Origin: Pinus tabuliformis
Lineage: Eukaryota; Streptophyta; Pinopsida; Pinales; Pinaceae
Direction of reading: 5' to 3'
NCBI GenBank assembly: GCA_031772625.1
Contig: CM062820.1
Coordinates: 88,270,069 to 88,334,068, forward strand
Length of the DNA stretch: 64,000 bases
Below are positions 11,290 through 23,816 of the stretch, piece after piece (position 1 is the stretch's first letter; every line of letters begins with the position of its first letter). The notes beneath the pieces are model-generated. The model saw nothing but the letters and a program-made list of their open reading frames with translations. It did not search any database and was not told the DNA's origin. The position numbers were made by a program, and so were the translations under genes.

Positions 11290-11920
11290 AACTGCTTTTA
11301 AAATATATCTATATACTTCTAAACAATCTTCTCACATTTGTAAAATATAACTATATAGTTCTAAACAATCTTCTCACATTTTTATTGCACATTGGTAAGA
11401 TTGAATGTCCCAGGTACCATAATTATAATTAACAAAACACTACAATTTAGGGCTTCTAAGCAATCATTTCACATTTTTAAAATATAACTATATACTTCTA
11501 AACAATCTTCTCACATTTTTATTGTACATTGGTAAGATTGAATTTCCCAGGTAGGATAATTATAATTAACAAAACACTGCAATTTAGGGTTACTGCAATT
11601 TAGGGCTTCTAAACAATCTTCTCACTTTTTTATTGTACATTGGTAAGATTGAATTTCCCAGGTACCATAATTATAATTAACAAAACACTGCAATTTAGGG
11701 CTTCTAAACAGTGTTTTCACATTTTTAAAATATAACTATATACTTCTAAACAATCTTCTCACATTTTCATTGTACATGGTAAGATTGAATTTCCCAGGTA
11801 CCATAATTATAATTAACAAAACACTGCAATTTAAGTTTTGTGCGTCCTTTTCTCATATTTTTAACAAAACACTGCAATTTAAGGTTTGGGCGTCCTTTTC
11901 TCATATTTTTATTTTTCAGC
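11290..11920. repeat. Tandem array, about 137-bp unit
   Basis: Four copies of a unit containing CTTCTAAACAATCTTCTCAC, GGTAAGATTGAATTTCCCAG and CATAATTATAATTAACAAAA. The GGTAAGATTGAAT landmark occurs at about 11394, 11531, 11642 and 11778 (spacings 137, 111, 136). A partial duplication of the unit end occurs near 11820-11905. A related unit lies at 15569-15640, beyond the LINE. Confidence 0.88.
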
Positions 11921-12226
11921 ACAAAAAAAAGCGTTATATTTTTTATATTCATAACGGAAAATTATACAGGCATATTGATATATAAGAAATAAAGTCTGCA
12001 GCAGTGCAAATATGTTTTTCAGAATCGGATTTTGGGAAAACATTTCGATAGGATGGATTTATACCCAATACCCCCATATTGTTGATCCAGTTGAAAATAG
12101 ATATATATGAGCATTATATTGAGGGATTTAGTGCCTATTGGCCAGATTATATAAGAGAAAAAAACCTTCGCAGATCTTTGAAAGAAAAAAGGATACTTAC
12201 CAGATATTCTTCATAAAGAAAGGAAA
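11921..12226. other. Probable 3' untranslated part of the LINE, boundary unclear
   Basis: No gene. It lies just downstream of the minus-strand LINE stop. No clean poly-T tract (the complement of a LINE tail) marks its end. Confidence 0.35.
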
Positions 12227-12991
12227 TTATGTACCCGGTAGGCAGAAATCCTGGATCTGGAAGGAGAGGTTGTCCTTCTTTACCTGCATTCTCCAAAATC
12301 CTTGTGGGGAAGGAAGTCCCAATTTGGATAATTCATCTACTTTGTTTTTTAAGTCCCTGTTGATGTGTGTGATAGAGTAGTCCCTCCTACTGTTCCATAG
12401 TGCCGCTGTCCTGTTAAGCCATCCTTCAAGATGTATGTTTTTTATCTTGTGTTTTAATAGGATATGATCGATGATAATTTTCGAGTCTCCATAGATTTGT
12501 ACATTTAGTAAATCCAGAAAGATACAGAAGGAGAGAAGGCCGGCTAGAGCCATCACCTCAGCTCTATTGTTTGAACCGGGTCCGCCATTCCAGTATATTT
12601 CATAAGCTTGTCCTGCTTCTGGAATGATGTAAACACCACATGCGCACGTGCCAAGTTGAGCAGCACCATCGAAGAAAGCTTGTGGGATCGCTGTGGGAAT
12701 CCTTGTCGTTGCTCCGCTTCCTTTTTTGATCCTGTTCTGTCCAGCTAATTCTGCTTTCTTGATCCTGTTCTGTCGAGCTAATTCGAGAGCACTGTAATGG
12801 CATAAGATTGATTCGTAAACAGTTGAGAGAGATTCCTTATTTGTTCTGAAAAGCAAACCATTTCTGCATTTCCAAATGGCCCATAGGGTCAATAATGGGA
12901 TGGCGCGCCATTCTGTTTTCCAGCTGCTCCATTCTATAAAAGCCTCGAGAATGGATGGGTAAGAGCGGTGAGTATAGCCGAAGTGCGCCAC
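12227..12991 (-). pseudogene. LINE RNase H domain (RVT_3 type)
   Basis: Minus-strand open frame of 254 codons. It carries FFDGAAQLGTCACGVYI (first Asp), NNRAEVMALAGLL (Glu), IYGDSKIIIDHI (Asp) and a final KVDELSKLG (Asp), the acidic set of plant LINE RNase H. The linker contains an in-frame 11-residue duplication (ARQNRIKKAEL / AGQNRIKKGSG), encoded by a 33-bp tandem repeat near 12728-12793. This frame is intact, but the upstream RT is not. Confidence 0.85.
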
Positions 12992-13243
12992 GAGCTTTCG
13001 CCAAATAATCTAAGTTTGTGGACATGTGAGAAACATATGAAAGTTGTTCTCCGAGTTAGTTCGGCATAGAAGGAATATGGCAGGCCCACACCATTTCCGT
13101 TTTTACAAATTATCCCATGTGAGGTTCCTGTTATGGAACACTAACCAGGCAAAAATAATGATCTTTGTGGGGCAACCTGACTTCCAAAAGGCAGGAGGAA
13201 AGGTATTTGCTGTATATCCAGGATCAGTTAACAGTAACTGTTG

Positions 13244-15566
13244 TTATATGTGTTTGACAAGTACAGCCGAGGAGCCACCATAACCCTTCCATATGATGAA
13301 GTGTTTGTCCGCTGACCGAAAAATACCCAGAGCTCGTAAAGTGGTTAAAATAGAATTCCATTCCGATGCCATTTCACCAAATAGTTGCAATTTGGTAGCT
13401 GATTTCCACATGGGAACCGCTCCAGCCCATTCTCGGATAACACTGGCCCAAAAAAAGATGCCCCTGCTGTGTAACATTCTGATTAGCCGATTGGGTATTT
13501 GTATTTTTCCAACCACTCCTGCGATTTCATCCATACCAATGATGATCTTTGACCCTATCTGTAATTTCCATATAAGATTTTGTCTGAAAAAAGATTCAAC
13601 TTTTCTAAATCCTCTCCAAATAGCCGAGCCGAGAGGTGTTCCGATGTGGTTCTCTCTAATCCAAAATGATAAATCCTTGTTCCCCATATATTTGGCCCGA
13701 ACAACCGAACTCCAAAAGAACGATCCCATGATTGCTTTCCACATTGTTTTGCATAGGAGAGCCTTCCTGAAAAGGGATAAATCCAAAATTCCCCAGCCGC
13801 CCATTTTTTTTGGTCAAGCTAGTTTGGAAAGTTTACATAAGTGGTATTTTCTCTGTTCTTTGTTGTCCCCCCATATGAAATTAGCCATCATCCTATTCAG
13901 ACGGTTAATGATTGCTGATGGGATATAAAAAATATGCGCCCAGTATACCATTATCTGCACAAGAACCGATTGAGACAAAATAGTGCGTCCACATTTGGAT
14001 AAGCATTTATATTCCCATGCATCAATTCTCCTGTAAAACCAATCAGTTATCCATGTCCAATCCGCCACTCGGTATCCAACACACTTCAAATAAAATCCCA
14101 AGTATTTGAGCCCATTTTGAAGAGGGATTGCTTTAATGTTGAAGAGATGTGTGAGGAATGTGATCAAATCCCTGTTAACATCAATGACATGAAAAGATGA
14201 TTTCCCAGCGTTGACAGTCATGCCAGTTGCTATTTGAAACCTTCCCAATAATTCGTGTAAACAAATCGAGGTGTCTCTACACAGGAAGCAGTCAGCAGAA
14301 TATCATCGACAAATAAATTATGGGAAATGAGGGTCCCTCTGCAGATGGGAAGCAGCCTGTAATTTTTTAAGTGAATCGCCCTTTTGATATGGAGATTCAG
14401 TGAGTCCATAATGAGAATGAAGACCAGGGGAGACAAAGAGCAACCTTGACGGAGGCTCCTTGCCGCATTAAAAAATGGCGTGGGAGTGCCATTTATAAGA
14501 ACTGCATAATTAACGTCTGTCACACACGCCATAGTCCATCTGGAGCACCTGTTATCAAGACCAATTTTTGCAAGAAGGCACCGGATGAAACCCCAATCCA
14601 CACTGTCGTAAGCCTTTTTTAGGTCAACTTTAAGTAGTGCAGCCTCCAGTTTCCTTGTGTGAATGGAGTGTAAACATTCTTGGGTAGAAGCCACCGCGTC
14701 CAAGATGTTCCTTTCCTTTAGAAACCCATGCTATTCACTGGACAAATGGATGGATAAAACATTCCTCATGCGTAATGCAATGATTTTAGAAATTATCTTA
14801 TACAAGACATTGCATAGAGAGATAGGACAATAATCGGAAAATGATGAGGAGAGTTTCTTCTTAGGAATCAATGCGATGTAAGTGGAGGAGACACTTTTGC
14901 TGATGAAGCCATTTAGTCTTGATTCCTCTACCATATTGAGAATGTCACTTCTGAATAAGTCGATGAAGTGGATAAAAAAATCGATTGACGAGCCGTCTAG
15001 AACTGGGCATTTGTCCTTCTGAAAGGATTTCATCATCTCCACTAATTCATCTTCAGAGACTTCAGAAAAAAGGGCAGCATTTAGGTTATCATCATAAGTA
15101 GTGGGGTACAGATCAATACCCCATAGAATATCTTCAATTCCGCTACCAATATCTCTACTATAGGCTTTTTTGAAATATTTTACTGCTTCACATGCGATGG
15201 CCTCTTGGGTCATAAGAGAATTTCCGCTTTCATCCTTGATTTCCCAAATCATGTTCACTTCGCGCCTCCTATTTGCCATTCTGTGGAAAAACTTAGTGTT
15301 TTTATCCACTTCTCTGAGCCAAGTGGCTCGACTCTTCAGGCGCAAAGTAGCCTCCTCCTTTGCTAAAATCGATTGCTTCCTTTTCTCGAGGTCCCAAATT
15401 TCTTTTCTGATAGTTGAGGGCATGTTGGGATTTTTGAAATGAGAAGATAGCTGTTACAATTTCTTATCAATTGCCTTTAGGTCCCTCCGGTTGGATACGG
15501 ACTTCTCCCGCTGCCATATCTTGACTTTATTACGGAGAAAGGATAAACGTTCTAAGAAAGACGGTG
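13244..15566 (-). pseudogene. LINE reverse transcriptase (RVT_1) and zf-RVT, broken
   Basis: Open pieces are 14731-15423, 14230-14703, 13814-14248 and 13244-13804 (minus). Visible motifs in order are RATWLREVDKNTKFFHR, YIALIPKKK, CPISLCNVLYKIISKIIA, VDLKKAYDSVDW (RT block A), LRQGCSLSPLVF (block B) and FVDDILL (catalytic DD). Then come KYLGFYLK, a RRIDAWEYKCLSKCGR block and the LW/WxSVxR region typical of plant LINE C-terminal RT. Stops separate the pieces. Expected role is cDNA synthesis at a nicked target; this copy is dead. Confidence 0.88.
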
Positions 15567-15567
15567 T

Positions 15568-15800
15568 CCATGGGTAAGAGTGAATTTTCCACACACCATA
15601 ATTACAATTAACAAAACAGTGCAATTTACCGTTTGTGCATCCCTTTCAGAGTCAATGGAAGCATCGATTTTCCGTTTGTGCGTCCCTTTCGAAGTGAAGC
15701 GCATTAGTCCAAGCAGACGAATGTTATTGACAAATGGGGAAGCATCAATTATCCGTTTGGGCAGCGAGTCAATCCCATGACACAAACGGCCAGGGAAGCA
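15568..15800. repeat. Array-related repeat beyond the LINE 5' end
   Basis: From 15569 the sequence matches the array unit (GGTAAGAGTGAATTTTCC, CATAATTACAATTAACAAAA, CAGTGCAATTTA). It continues with two diverged copies of a GGAAGCATC(G/A)ATTnTCCGTTTG block (about 15656 and 15739). This places the LINE within, or at the edge of, the repeat family at 11.3-11.9 kb. Confidence 0.7.
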
Positions 15801-17125
15801 ATGAAAGCGTCAGTTATCGGACTACACAAACAGCGATGTCAATGGTGGACTTTGCCGTCGACGAATTGCTCCAATTGCATTGCCAAAGCATTTATGGATC
15901 TCCAACTAACTTTTATGTGTGAACAAATATCATATTTAAAATTACAAAACTCAACACCAGACATACGAAACTGGGAAGTATGAAGGGTTTGTATAAGAAA
16001 CATTACAGTTAAATATGGGTGTGGAGGGATTGTAAAAATGCATATTCCTTCGTTATGCGGCTATGGTTCCTTTTCCCTAACATCCTAATAATTTTGAAGA
16101 AGATTGACCCAAGATCCCACGGGAATCGATCCCTTGACTTGACTGTCTCTAAGTTACGAAAACAAACCCATGCTTCGTCATACCCACTCTTTCATAATGT
16201 CTGGTGCGGGCCATTCAGTTTGAAAATTGCGTATAGTACGACTCATTCTCCTCTATTCCTTTTTGAGGAAGTTAAGTAAACAGACTCATTCTTCGTTATC
16301 CTTTCCTTTCACAATCTCTGGCGCAGTCACTTCCAACTTTAATTAATAATTTTAATTATTTTTTTATTTTCCTAAATTTAGAGGAACCAAATTAAGTTTA
16401 GTAAATGTTAATCATCATCATCATTTTTATTAAAAATGAAAAAAATTGAATAAGATATAATAGTAAATTTTTAACACAACTCTATTAATTAGTGCAATTA
16501 TAAAAATTAAATGGTTAATAAACATGCATAAGCATAAATCCATGATAAACATCAAAACATTTATTTCATGCCACTCTACCAAAAATTTTGAAAAATTATA
16601 AAAATTAAATAAATGATAATTTTATTTTAAACTATTATTAATTCTAAAAATAATTAATACATAAATTAAACGTATATACATTTAAAAAACATGTAACATA
16701 ATTTTTAAATATTGATATTCATCCCACTTTATCATGGATATTCTAAAACTATAAATAATCTTTGTTACAATATTAAGGATTATCAATACCTCATGCCCAA
16801 AAAACCATAACTCATTTTATATTTTTCATATAATCTTTTTTAAAATTAATAGTTTGATTAAAAGGGAAGAATCGTCATAATTACTTTGAGATAAATCTCA
16901 ACTTTTGATTTCTAACTATTACTAAAAATAGCTTAGAATATTTAGTCAAGATTAAATCCCTCTATCCATTTAATAATTTTAATTAATTAATTAAATATTT
17001 GAAACCTCTCCTTTAAAATAAAGTGGTCGATATATGCCCCGCACATTCAATCATCTTTGCCTTACACATTCAATGCATTAGGCTACATGATATATAAAAT
17101 ACCTTCTAACATTCCTAGAAACACA
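15801..17125. other. AT-rich spacer without supported gene
   Basis: The plus ORF at 16019-16279 (86 codons) has no family features. The segment 16196-16240 (TGTCTGG, GGCCATTCAGTTTGAAAATT) resembles 29036-29080, the left flank of the gypsy element near the peroxidase, so it is a dispersed host repeat. Confidence 0.5.
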
Positions 17126-17130
17126 TTATA

Positions 17131-19603
17131 TGTGATGTCCCCCATATATGTGTAAATATTTATTTTGCTGTATTTTTTTTGACAAACTGAATATTGGTTA
17201 ACTTTGATATAAATAATAATTTTGTCTTAATTTTATAAAAGTGAGTTGTTGGAATCTTGGCAATAATTAATTGGTTTAGTTTAAGTGAGAATAAGTCATC
17301 TAAGGATGACAATTTATTCTCAAACAATTAGGCTGGGTAGTTTTCCTAGCCCTAACTACTTCCATCAGGAAGATTTATTGCAAGAATCAAGAGGATGGGG
17401 GGCATCTGAGACCTGGAGGAAAAGAGGAAAGCTATGAGATATTGTAGGGACAGACAATGCTACCTTGGCTATGTCTGGTTAAGACTAGATAGTTGCTACA
17501 TTCAAGAGCAGCAAATCTTGAAGAGAATACCCTGTGAAGGGTAGCTCAGGGGGCAACCTCGGGCAGAGCAACGTTGGTCTCAAGGTTGCGAGGCAAATAA
17601 TCAGAAAAATCTAATTCAGTATATCTGGAAGGGCGAGGACAGATAAGTAAATCTGAATAACTTCTCTTAAATTACACAAGGTACTATTTACTTGTAGTAG
17701 AATATTAACTAGTTTGATAATTTAGTTAAGAAATGGTATAAATGAAACCATAACAGGTTGGGATATTGTTTCTCACTAAAGAAAATAAATTAATGAACCT
17801 GTAAGTAATTTCATTCTACCACAATGATTCTAGAAGCAAATGTAGCAGAGAACTATTGTAGTTAAAAACATAGGAGAAACGAATAGGCCACAACTTCAAG
17901 AAAGAACAATAGAATAGTGGAACAGTTGTGACAAATCACCACAGATAATTAGAAGAAAGTATGGCCTGCTATATTTTATTCCAATGCAAGACCCAATGAA
18001 AGCCTTGCGATAGTGAAACAATCATTAAAACTTGCATAAACCCCAGAAGTTAGCAAAGTCTTGAGTTATCAAAGAAATTATTTTAAAGATAATAGACAAT
18101 CCTAGCACCGGAAAGTAATTCATAAAGAAAAACAATAATAATGTTTTTGTTACGAGAAAACAAATAGAAGATTACTTGCACTGTCAAAGCAGGTAAACCA
18201 TTCATAGAAATACCTCCAAACGAATTTGACAAAAGGGTTTCCAAAATCCCCTCCAACCCAAGAGCAATAGAAAATTACATTGCGGTTTTCGAAAATGAAA
18301 ATAAGCAATACAACTATATACATACTACGCAATAATAGAGTAGCAACTATCAACATTTATAGCTTGTGGAATGACAAACTTTCAAATAAAAGATTCGTGC
18401 CAAAGGTAGCTGAGAATTAAAATAAGTCCAACAGAGAAATTAACGAATGCGAAGCTCTATAGCTAAATAGAGTCAAATATCCAAAAAGGGATTTACAAAG
18501 TTATACAACTGTCCTTTAAAACATTACGCCATGAATTCTCAGCTTCAATCCGATGTATTTTAAAAGTAAAGATAACCACAGAGTTTGTAAGATCATATAA
18601 GAACAACTTTAGGGCCATCTCGGTAAAACCTGCATACCAAGTAGAAATGTCGAGGACCTTGATGTCACAATGGTGAATTGAAAAGATCCTGAGGGTTCTG
18701 ACCAAGAGCTGAACCAACCTGCAATAACACAAGCATAGGATTTAGACTATAGCATCCTTGCGTTTTTTAAAATAGTAAACAAGTAAAGGAGCAGTGAGGA
18801 GTTTGACAAAGGATGTCACCAACAGATGGGTACTTGTTTGAGTGTCGAACCGTGCAATCCAACCCTCTCTAGAGCAAGATGCGAACTGAAAATCGGCTGG
18901 TCAGAAAATGTAGTTCAACCCAGTAACGAACTCTTATGAACTAAAAGTGGAACTAGCACCCATGAAAATAAATCTAAAGGTCAGAATTCCCTTACCAGAA
19001 AGGAGGCTGTCGAACAAGCCAGAGGACCAGGCAAGTGTTCAGAAGAGATACCAAAAGATGAATTTGCCCTTACAGGCCACACTATGTCCATCAAGACGAA
19101 ACTCCAGCCGTTCGATTTGGAGGAGGACCGGATGCATAGATCAGGCACATTTTCCCGCATGAGGACTACAATTGGAGGCACCAGGGCATTCACCTCAGAA
19201 GCGAACCGCAACCCTAGGGCATTCAACAACCCAAGAACCATTAATGCCACTGTAAGGTTGAGTTATGGCAGTAAATACATATTTTGTATATTTAATACAA
19301 ATAAGATATGGTTGGATTGCAAATCGCAGTAAACTAAGTATTGGTACCATAAAGGCTTACTCTTGAACTTAGATAACTCCATTCCTTGGGGTTCAAAACT
19401 ATGCGCTGACATTTGAACAGATTTGTAATTATTGTAAAGTGCAAACCATAGAAAAGTTTATATATCAATTTGATGCCAACTGTATATGTTAATCTCGAAT
19501 TGTTTTATGATATCAGTACTTCGTATTATTCAAAGGTTAGAATATTCATATAGTTAATATTTTTTTTTTTACTATGGGTTATTTTAATTTTGGGTGTGTG
19601 ACA
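17131..19603 (+). repeat. Gypsy-1 5' LTR
   Basis: Begins TGTGATGTCCCCCATATATG and ends GGTGTGTGACA. It is 2473 bp long. An antisense ORF of 79 codons (18493-18732) has a counterpart at the same place in the other LTR. Confidence 0.92.
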
Positions 19604-19605
19604 TG

Positions 19606-19617
19606 TGGTATCAGAGC
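19606..19617 (+). other. Gypsy-1 primer-binding site
   Basis: TGGTATCAGAGC, complementary to the initiator tRNA-Met 3' end, two bases after the LTR. Confidence 0.92.
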
Positions 19618-19712
19618 ACTCAGGTTACGAAAACTGAGGCCTCTGGAAAGACAATAATTGACGGTATTTTGGTAATGTGCACAACAAAGATCCAGGAACA
19701 GGCATAGTTAGT

Positions 19713-20967
19713 ATGAGAAGAATGGGAACCATACCATACCAGACTGTGACAGGAGCAGGAGTAGCAACATTTCAGGAGACCAATCTTGAAGTATGGGTGC
19801 AGCTAGGAGAAGAACCGCGAAACAATAATCCCACGATCTTAGAAACTGTGCAATAATTAAAGACAGAAATGGCTCGACTTCGAGCAGATAATAAATGACT
19901 GATGTAGGAACAACAAAAGATCATGAAAAGGCTGTCAGATAGACAGAACCAGAGACACACAATTCCCAGTCCTGAACAGGGAAATATGACTGGAGAACAG
20001 GAATACCATACAGAACAAGCAGAAACTGAAGGTGGCGAAGAAAACCAGGAAGAAGAACCCAAAAATGCATCAGAGCACAACAAGCAAAAGAGAAAAAAGT
20101 AGAACTTCAGGGGGATTTCCAGAACATTAAGCCTCCAATTTTTGATGGCGAATAGGAGGAGGCATCGAAATCTTGGCTCATTAACATGAACAAGTGTTTC
20201 TAGCCGTACAAATATGACCATAATCTTAAAGCTCGATTGACAATATTCCAGTTGCAGGGAAAAGCCACCTTATGGTGGGAGGAGGTAAAGGCAGTTCGTG
20301 GTGTAGATGAACAAAGCATAACTTGGTATAAGTTTCAAAGATATTTCAAAGAAAAGTATCTAACTGAAAGATTTTATGAATAGAAGGCCAAGGAGTTTCA
20401 CGACCTTTGTTTGGGACAATTATCCATAGATGAGTTCATAACCAAGTTCACCTCCTTGTTGTGATATGTCCCATACATATGGGAAGAAAAGGCTAAGGTA
20501 CAGTGGTTTGTCAGTAGTTTTCCACTATTTATGAAGGAAAACCTTGAGTTTGATAACCCAAAAACTATGGATGAAGTCATACGCAGGGCTTGGGTATGTT
20601 ATCAGCAAAATAAGCAGAAAGGGGAAGGAGGAAAGAATTGGAATGACAAGAAAGGGAGTAAATTTTCTTTGGTCATAAAATAAATAAATTTGTGATCAAT
20701 AAGATTCCTTGAGGACAGATGAATAGAAATCCACCCAGATTCAAAACCCCCAGTGAAACCGAGACTAATGAACAATTAGTAAGGACTGAAGTGGAAATGG
20801 CAGCCAAACCACCAGTACAGTGTTGGGGATGCGGAGGGCCTCATTATGTTAAAATCTAGCCACATCAGAAGGGAACTGATCAGGTAGCTCAGGGTCAAGA
20901 GGAATCAACAGTCGGAGAAGTGGCAAGAAGCATGCCAAAAATCAATGTTGCTCTTGAGGACCACTAG
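19713..20967 (+). pseudogene. gag: Gypsy-1 gag
   Basis: The reading starts at ATG 19713. It passes an acidic/basic linker with several stops, then the retrotransposon gag domain (LQGKATLWWEEV, WYKFQRYFKEKYL, FHDLCLGQLSIDEFITKF) at about 20220-20620. A zinc knuckle begins at 20821 as CWGCGGPHYV, but its last Cys codon is replaced by TAG (20857-20859). Other in-frame stops read TAG or TGA where Gln or Arg would be expected (for example YE-stop-KAK, LL-stop-YVP). Confidence 0.85.
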
Positions 20968-20984
20968 GCAAAGTACCAACCGAT

Positions 20985-21560
20985 TATGATAGAGTTTGAA
21001 GGTAAAATATTCAACCAAACTGCTTATTTTAATTGACCCCAGAGCTACCTTAAGTTATGTTAGCCCCAAAATAATAGAACAATGCAATCTTCAGACTGTT
21101 AAGTTTAAGAATTCTTGGTTAGTACAACTAGCTACTGGGGCCAAAAGAAGAGTGATGGCCAAGGTCAATAATTGTCTCATATAGCTAGGAGGACAACCTA
21201 TTATGGCAGTCTTAAATGTGTCGCCCTTAGGGTCATACCATATCCTCATCGGTATGGACTGGTTGGAGAAAGACTGGTCTCTCCTTAACTGTAAAACTAA
21301 AACCATTAATTATATGGATGAGGACGGGATAAGGTAGGAAATTCAAGGGATCATAAGACCTGTAAAGCTGAGACCCATGACAGCTTCCCAATTGGCCAAA
21401 CTCATCTGAAAAAGGTGCCCGATTTATGCCATTCAAGTAAGGTATTCTAGTTCTAAAGAAAAATCTGCCGCCATAGAGGATATACCACTAGTACAGAATT
21501 TCCTGGATGTATTTCCAAAGGAAATCTCGAGACTTCCACCAAAAAGAGATATATATTTTA
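20985..21560 (+). pseudogene. pol: Gypsy-1 aspartic protease
   Basis: Retropepsin region. The flap/strand pattern is kept (LSYVSPKIIEQC, SYHILIGMDWL), but the catalytic D(S/T)GA has become DPRA in LILIDPRATLSYVS, so it would not be catalytic. Three in-frame stops follow between 21180 and 21410. Confidence 0.8.
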
Positions 21561-21571
21561 CTATTGAATTA

Positions 21572-22959
21572 GTGCTAGGCACTGCATTTGTATCTCAAGC
21601 TCCTTATCATACGAGCATACCCGAATTAATAGAGATGAAAATGCAATTGCAAGAACTCCTTGACAAGAAATACATCCGACCCAGCGTATCACCTTGGGGA
21701 GCCCTAGTACTTTTTGTTAAAAAGAAGGATGGAACCATGAGAATGTGTATGGACTACCATCAATTGAATAAGTTAACCATCAAAAGCAAGTATCCCCTAC
21801 CTCGTATAGATGATATATTTGACCCTGTAAAGGGGGCAACCGTGTTTTCCAAGATTGACCTTCGATCGGGCTATCATTAAATTAGAATCAAGGAAGAAGA
21901 TATATCGAAAACTGCTTTCAGAACTCATTATGAGCATTACGAGTTTGTGGTGTTACCCGTTCGGCTAACCAATGGATCGACAAGTCTCATGTGCCTTGTG
22001 AACAACATATTCCCTCAATATTTGGACAAGTTTGTGTTAATTTTCATTGATGATATTTTAATTTACTCACAGATGGTGGAAGAACACAAGGAACACCTCT
22101 AGATTGTTTTACAAGTTTTGAGAGAACACCAGCTATATGCCAAATACAACAAATGTGACTTCTTTAAGGAACAGATCCAATATCTCGACCATGTCATTAC
22201 TAAAGAAGGAATAGTTGTGGACTCAGAGAAAATAAAGACCATAATGGAGTGGCCAGTACCAAAGGATATGGCTGATATAAGGTCATTTATGGGCCTAGCT
22301 GGTATTACAGATGATTCATTGAAGGTTTTTCCAGGGTAGCGTACCCTATTACCTCATTGCAAAAGAAAGGTAAGGTCTTTAAATGGATTATAGAATGCCA
22401 AAACAGCTTTGACCGACTTAAAAATTTACTCACCACTACACCTATATTAAGCATTGTTGATCCAAACAAAGATTATGTGGTGTGTATTGATGCTAGCAAA
22501 GAAGGTGTGGGTGGTGTACTAATGCAAGAAGGCAGAGTCATCACTTACGAATCTAAAAAGCTTAAAGAGCATGAGCAGAGGTACTCTGCCTATGATTTGG
22601 AACTGACAACAATTATTCATGCCTTAAAAATGTGGTGGCATTACCTATTGGGTAAGAAATTTCTGCTAATGACTGACCATCATAGCTTGACTAATTATTT
22701 TAAACAACCCACTTTGAATGCTAGACAAGCACGTTGGGTTGATTTTTTGAGCGGCTTCGATTTTGAAATTAAACATCTAAAAGGAAAAGAAAATTGTGTC
22801 GCAAATTCACTAAGTAGAAAAGCTAACTGTTTATATGAAATATCATTTAGTGAAGCACAAAACACATTTAAGGAACAAATTAAGGAGGCAACAATGCAAG
22901 ACCCAGAGTATCAAACTTTGTGGCAACAAACAAAAATTCTAGAAAATAAAGCACAATAG
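21572..22959 (+). pseudogene. pol: Gypsy-1 reverse transcriptase and RNase H
   Basis: RT motifs are [38 protein letters not shown] (then TAA for the usual Gln), the catalytic box FIDDILIYS at 22043 and KCDFF. A one-base loss near 22304 shifts the frame, and the next codon in the true frame is TGA where Arg is usual. RNase H follows at 22357-22959 with VCIDASKEGVGGVLMQ (Asp), DLELTTIIHALKMW (Glu) and LMTDHHSL (Asp), all catalytic positions kept. Confidence 0.9.
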
Positions 22960-23816
22960 CTTGGGTATGAAGTAAACCAAGAGGGTTTGCTGATTTATAA
23001 AACAAGAATGTATGTACCCAATATAAAAGCCATTAAAGATTTAATTTTAGATGAATATCACAAGGTTCCATATGCCGACCATCTTGGATATCAGAAGTTG
23101 ATAACATCTCTTAGAAAAGAATATTTTTGGCCCAACATGAAGAAGGAGGTGGCTAAATTTTTGGCCCGCTATTTGGAATGCCAGCAAGTTAAAACAAAAC
23201 ATCGTCATCCAGCTGGTCTACTCCACCCATTACCCATTCTGGAATGGAAGTGGGAAGTTATTTTTCTCGATTTTATAACAGGCCTGCCCAGGTCAAGAAA
23301 ACAGAATGACTCAATCATGGTGGTTGTGGATAAGCTGAGAAAATCTGCCCACTTCACACCGGTACAATGTACTTATAAGGCAATACAGATTGCTAATATA
23401 TTTATGAACAATATTTTTAGGTTGCATGGAATACTGAAGGTTATAATTTCAGATTGTGATGTACAATTTACATTAGCATTCTGGAAAGCCTTGTTCAGAG
23501 GGCTTGGTACTCAACTACATTTTAGTATTTCTTACCATCCTCAAACAGATGGACAGACGGAGCATGTAAACCAGGTGGTGGAGGATTTGTTATGGAATTT
23601 TGTAATGCAGCAACCATCGAAGTGGGAAAAATACTTGCTTCTTGTAGAATTCACTTATAACAACAACTATCACACTTCTACACAAATGAGCCCTTTTGAA
23701 GTGTTGTATGGGCGTAAATGCAGGACTCCCTCAAACTGGGGTGGTCCAGAAGATAAGTTAATGTTGGGGCCTGATGTGTTAGCAGAGATGGAAAAAATGG
23801 TCAAAGAAGTGTGATC
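22960..23816 (+). pseudogene. pol: Gypsy-1 integrase
   Basis: The long open piece 22987-23814 has the H-H part of the zinc site (HKVPYADH), but the first Cys of the CxxC pair is Tyr (RYLECQQVK). The core has Asp in FLDFITGLP, Asp in SDCDVQFT and Glu in HPQTDGQTEHVN, the DDE triad. The piece closes with LYGRKCRTP(S)NW and a TGA in place of the usual Arg in EVRSNL. Confidence 0.9.

Larger units (their letters stand above)
12227..15566 (-). mobile_element. 5'-truncated plant L1-type LINE
   Basis: On the minus strand, descending from 15566, one finds the linker after the endonuclease, reverse transcriptase, the zf-RVT region and an RNase H. ORF1 and the APE endonuclease are absent. Coding similarity ends at about 15566, where sequence related to the 11.3-11.9 kb array begins, the pattern of target-primed insertion with 5' truncation. 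Stops and frame changes make it inactive. No target duplication or tail was identified. Confidence 0.85.

Noticed and set aside
11290-11920. Regularly spaced repeats considered as a CRISPR-like array
   Set aside because: Units of about 137 bp are head-to-tail repeats without short conserved repeats and unique spacers; eukaryotic tandem array.
16019-16279. 86-codon plus-strand ORF
   Set aside because: No motif, no splice or promoter context, ordinary length for chance in this sequence.
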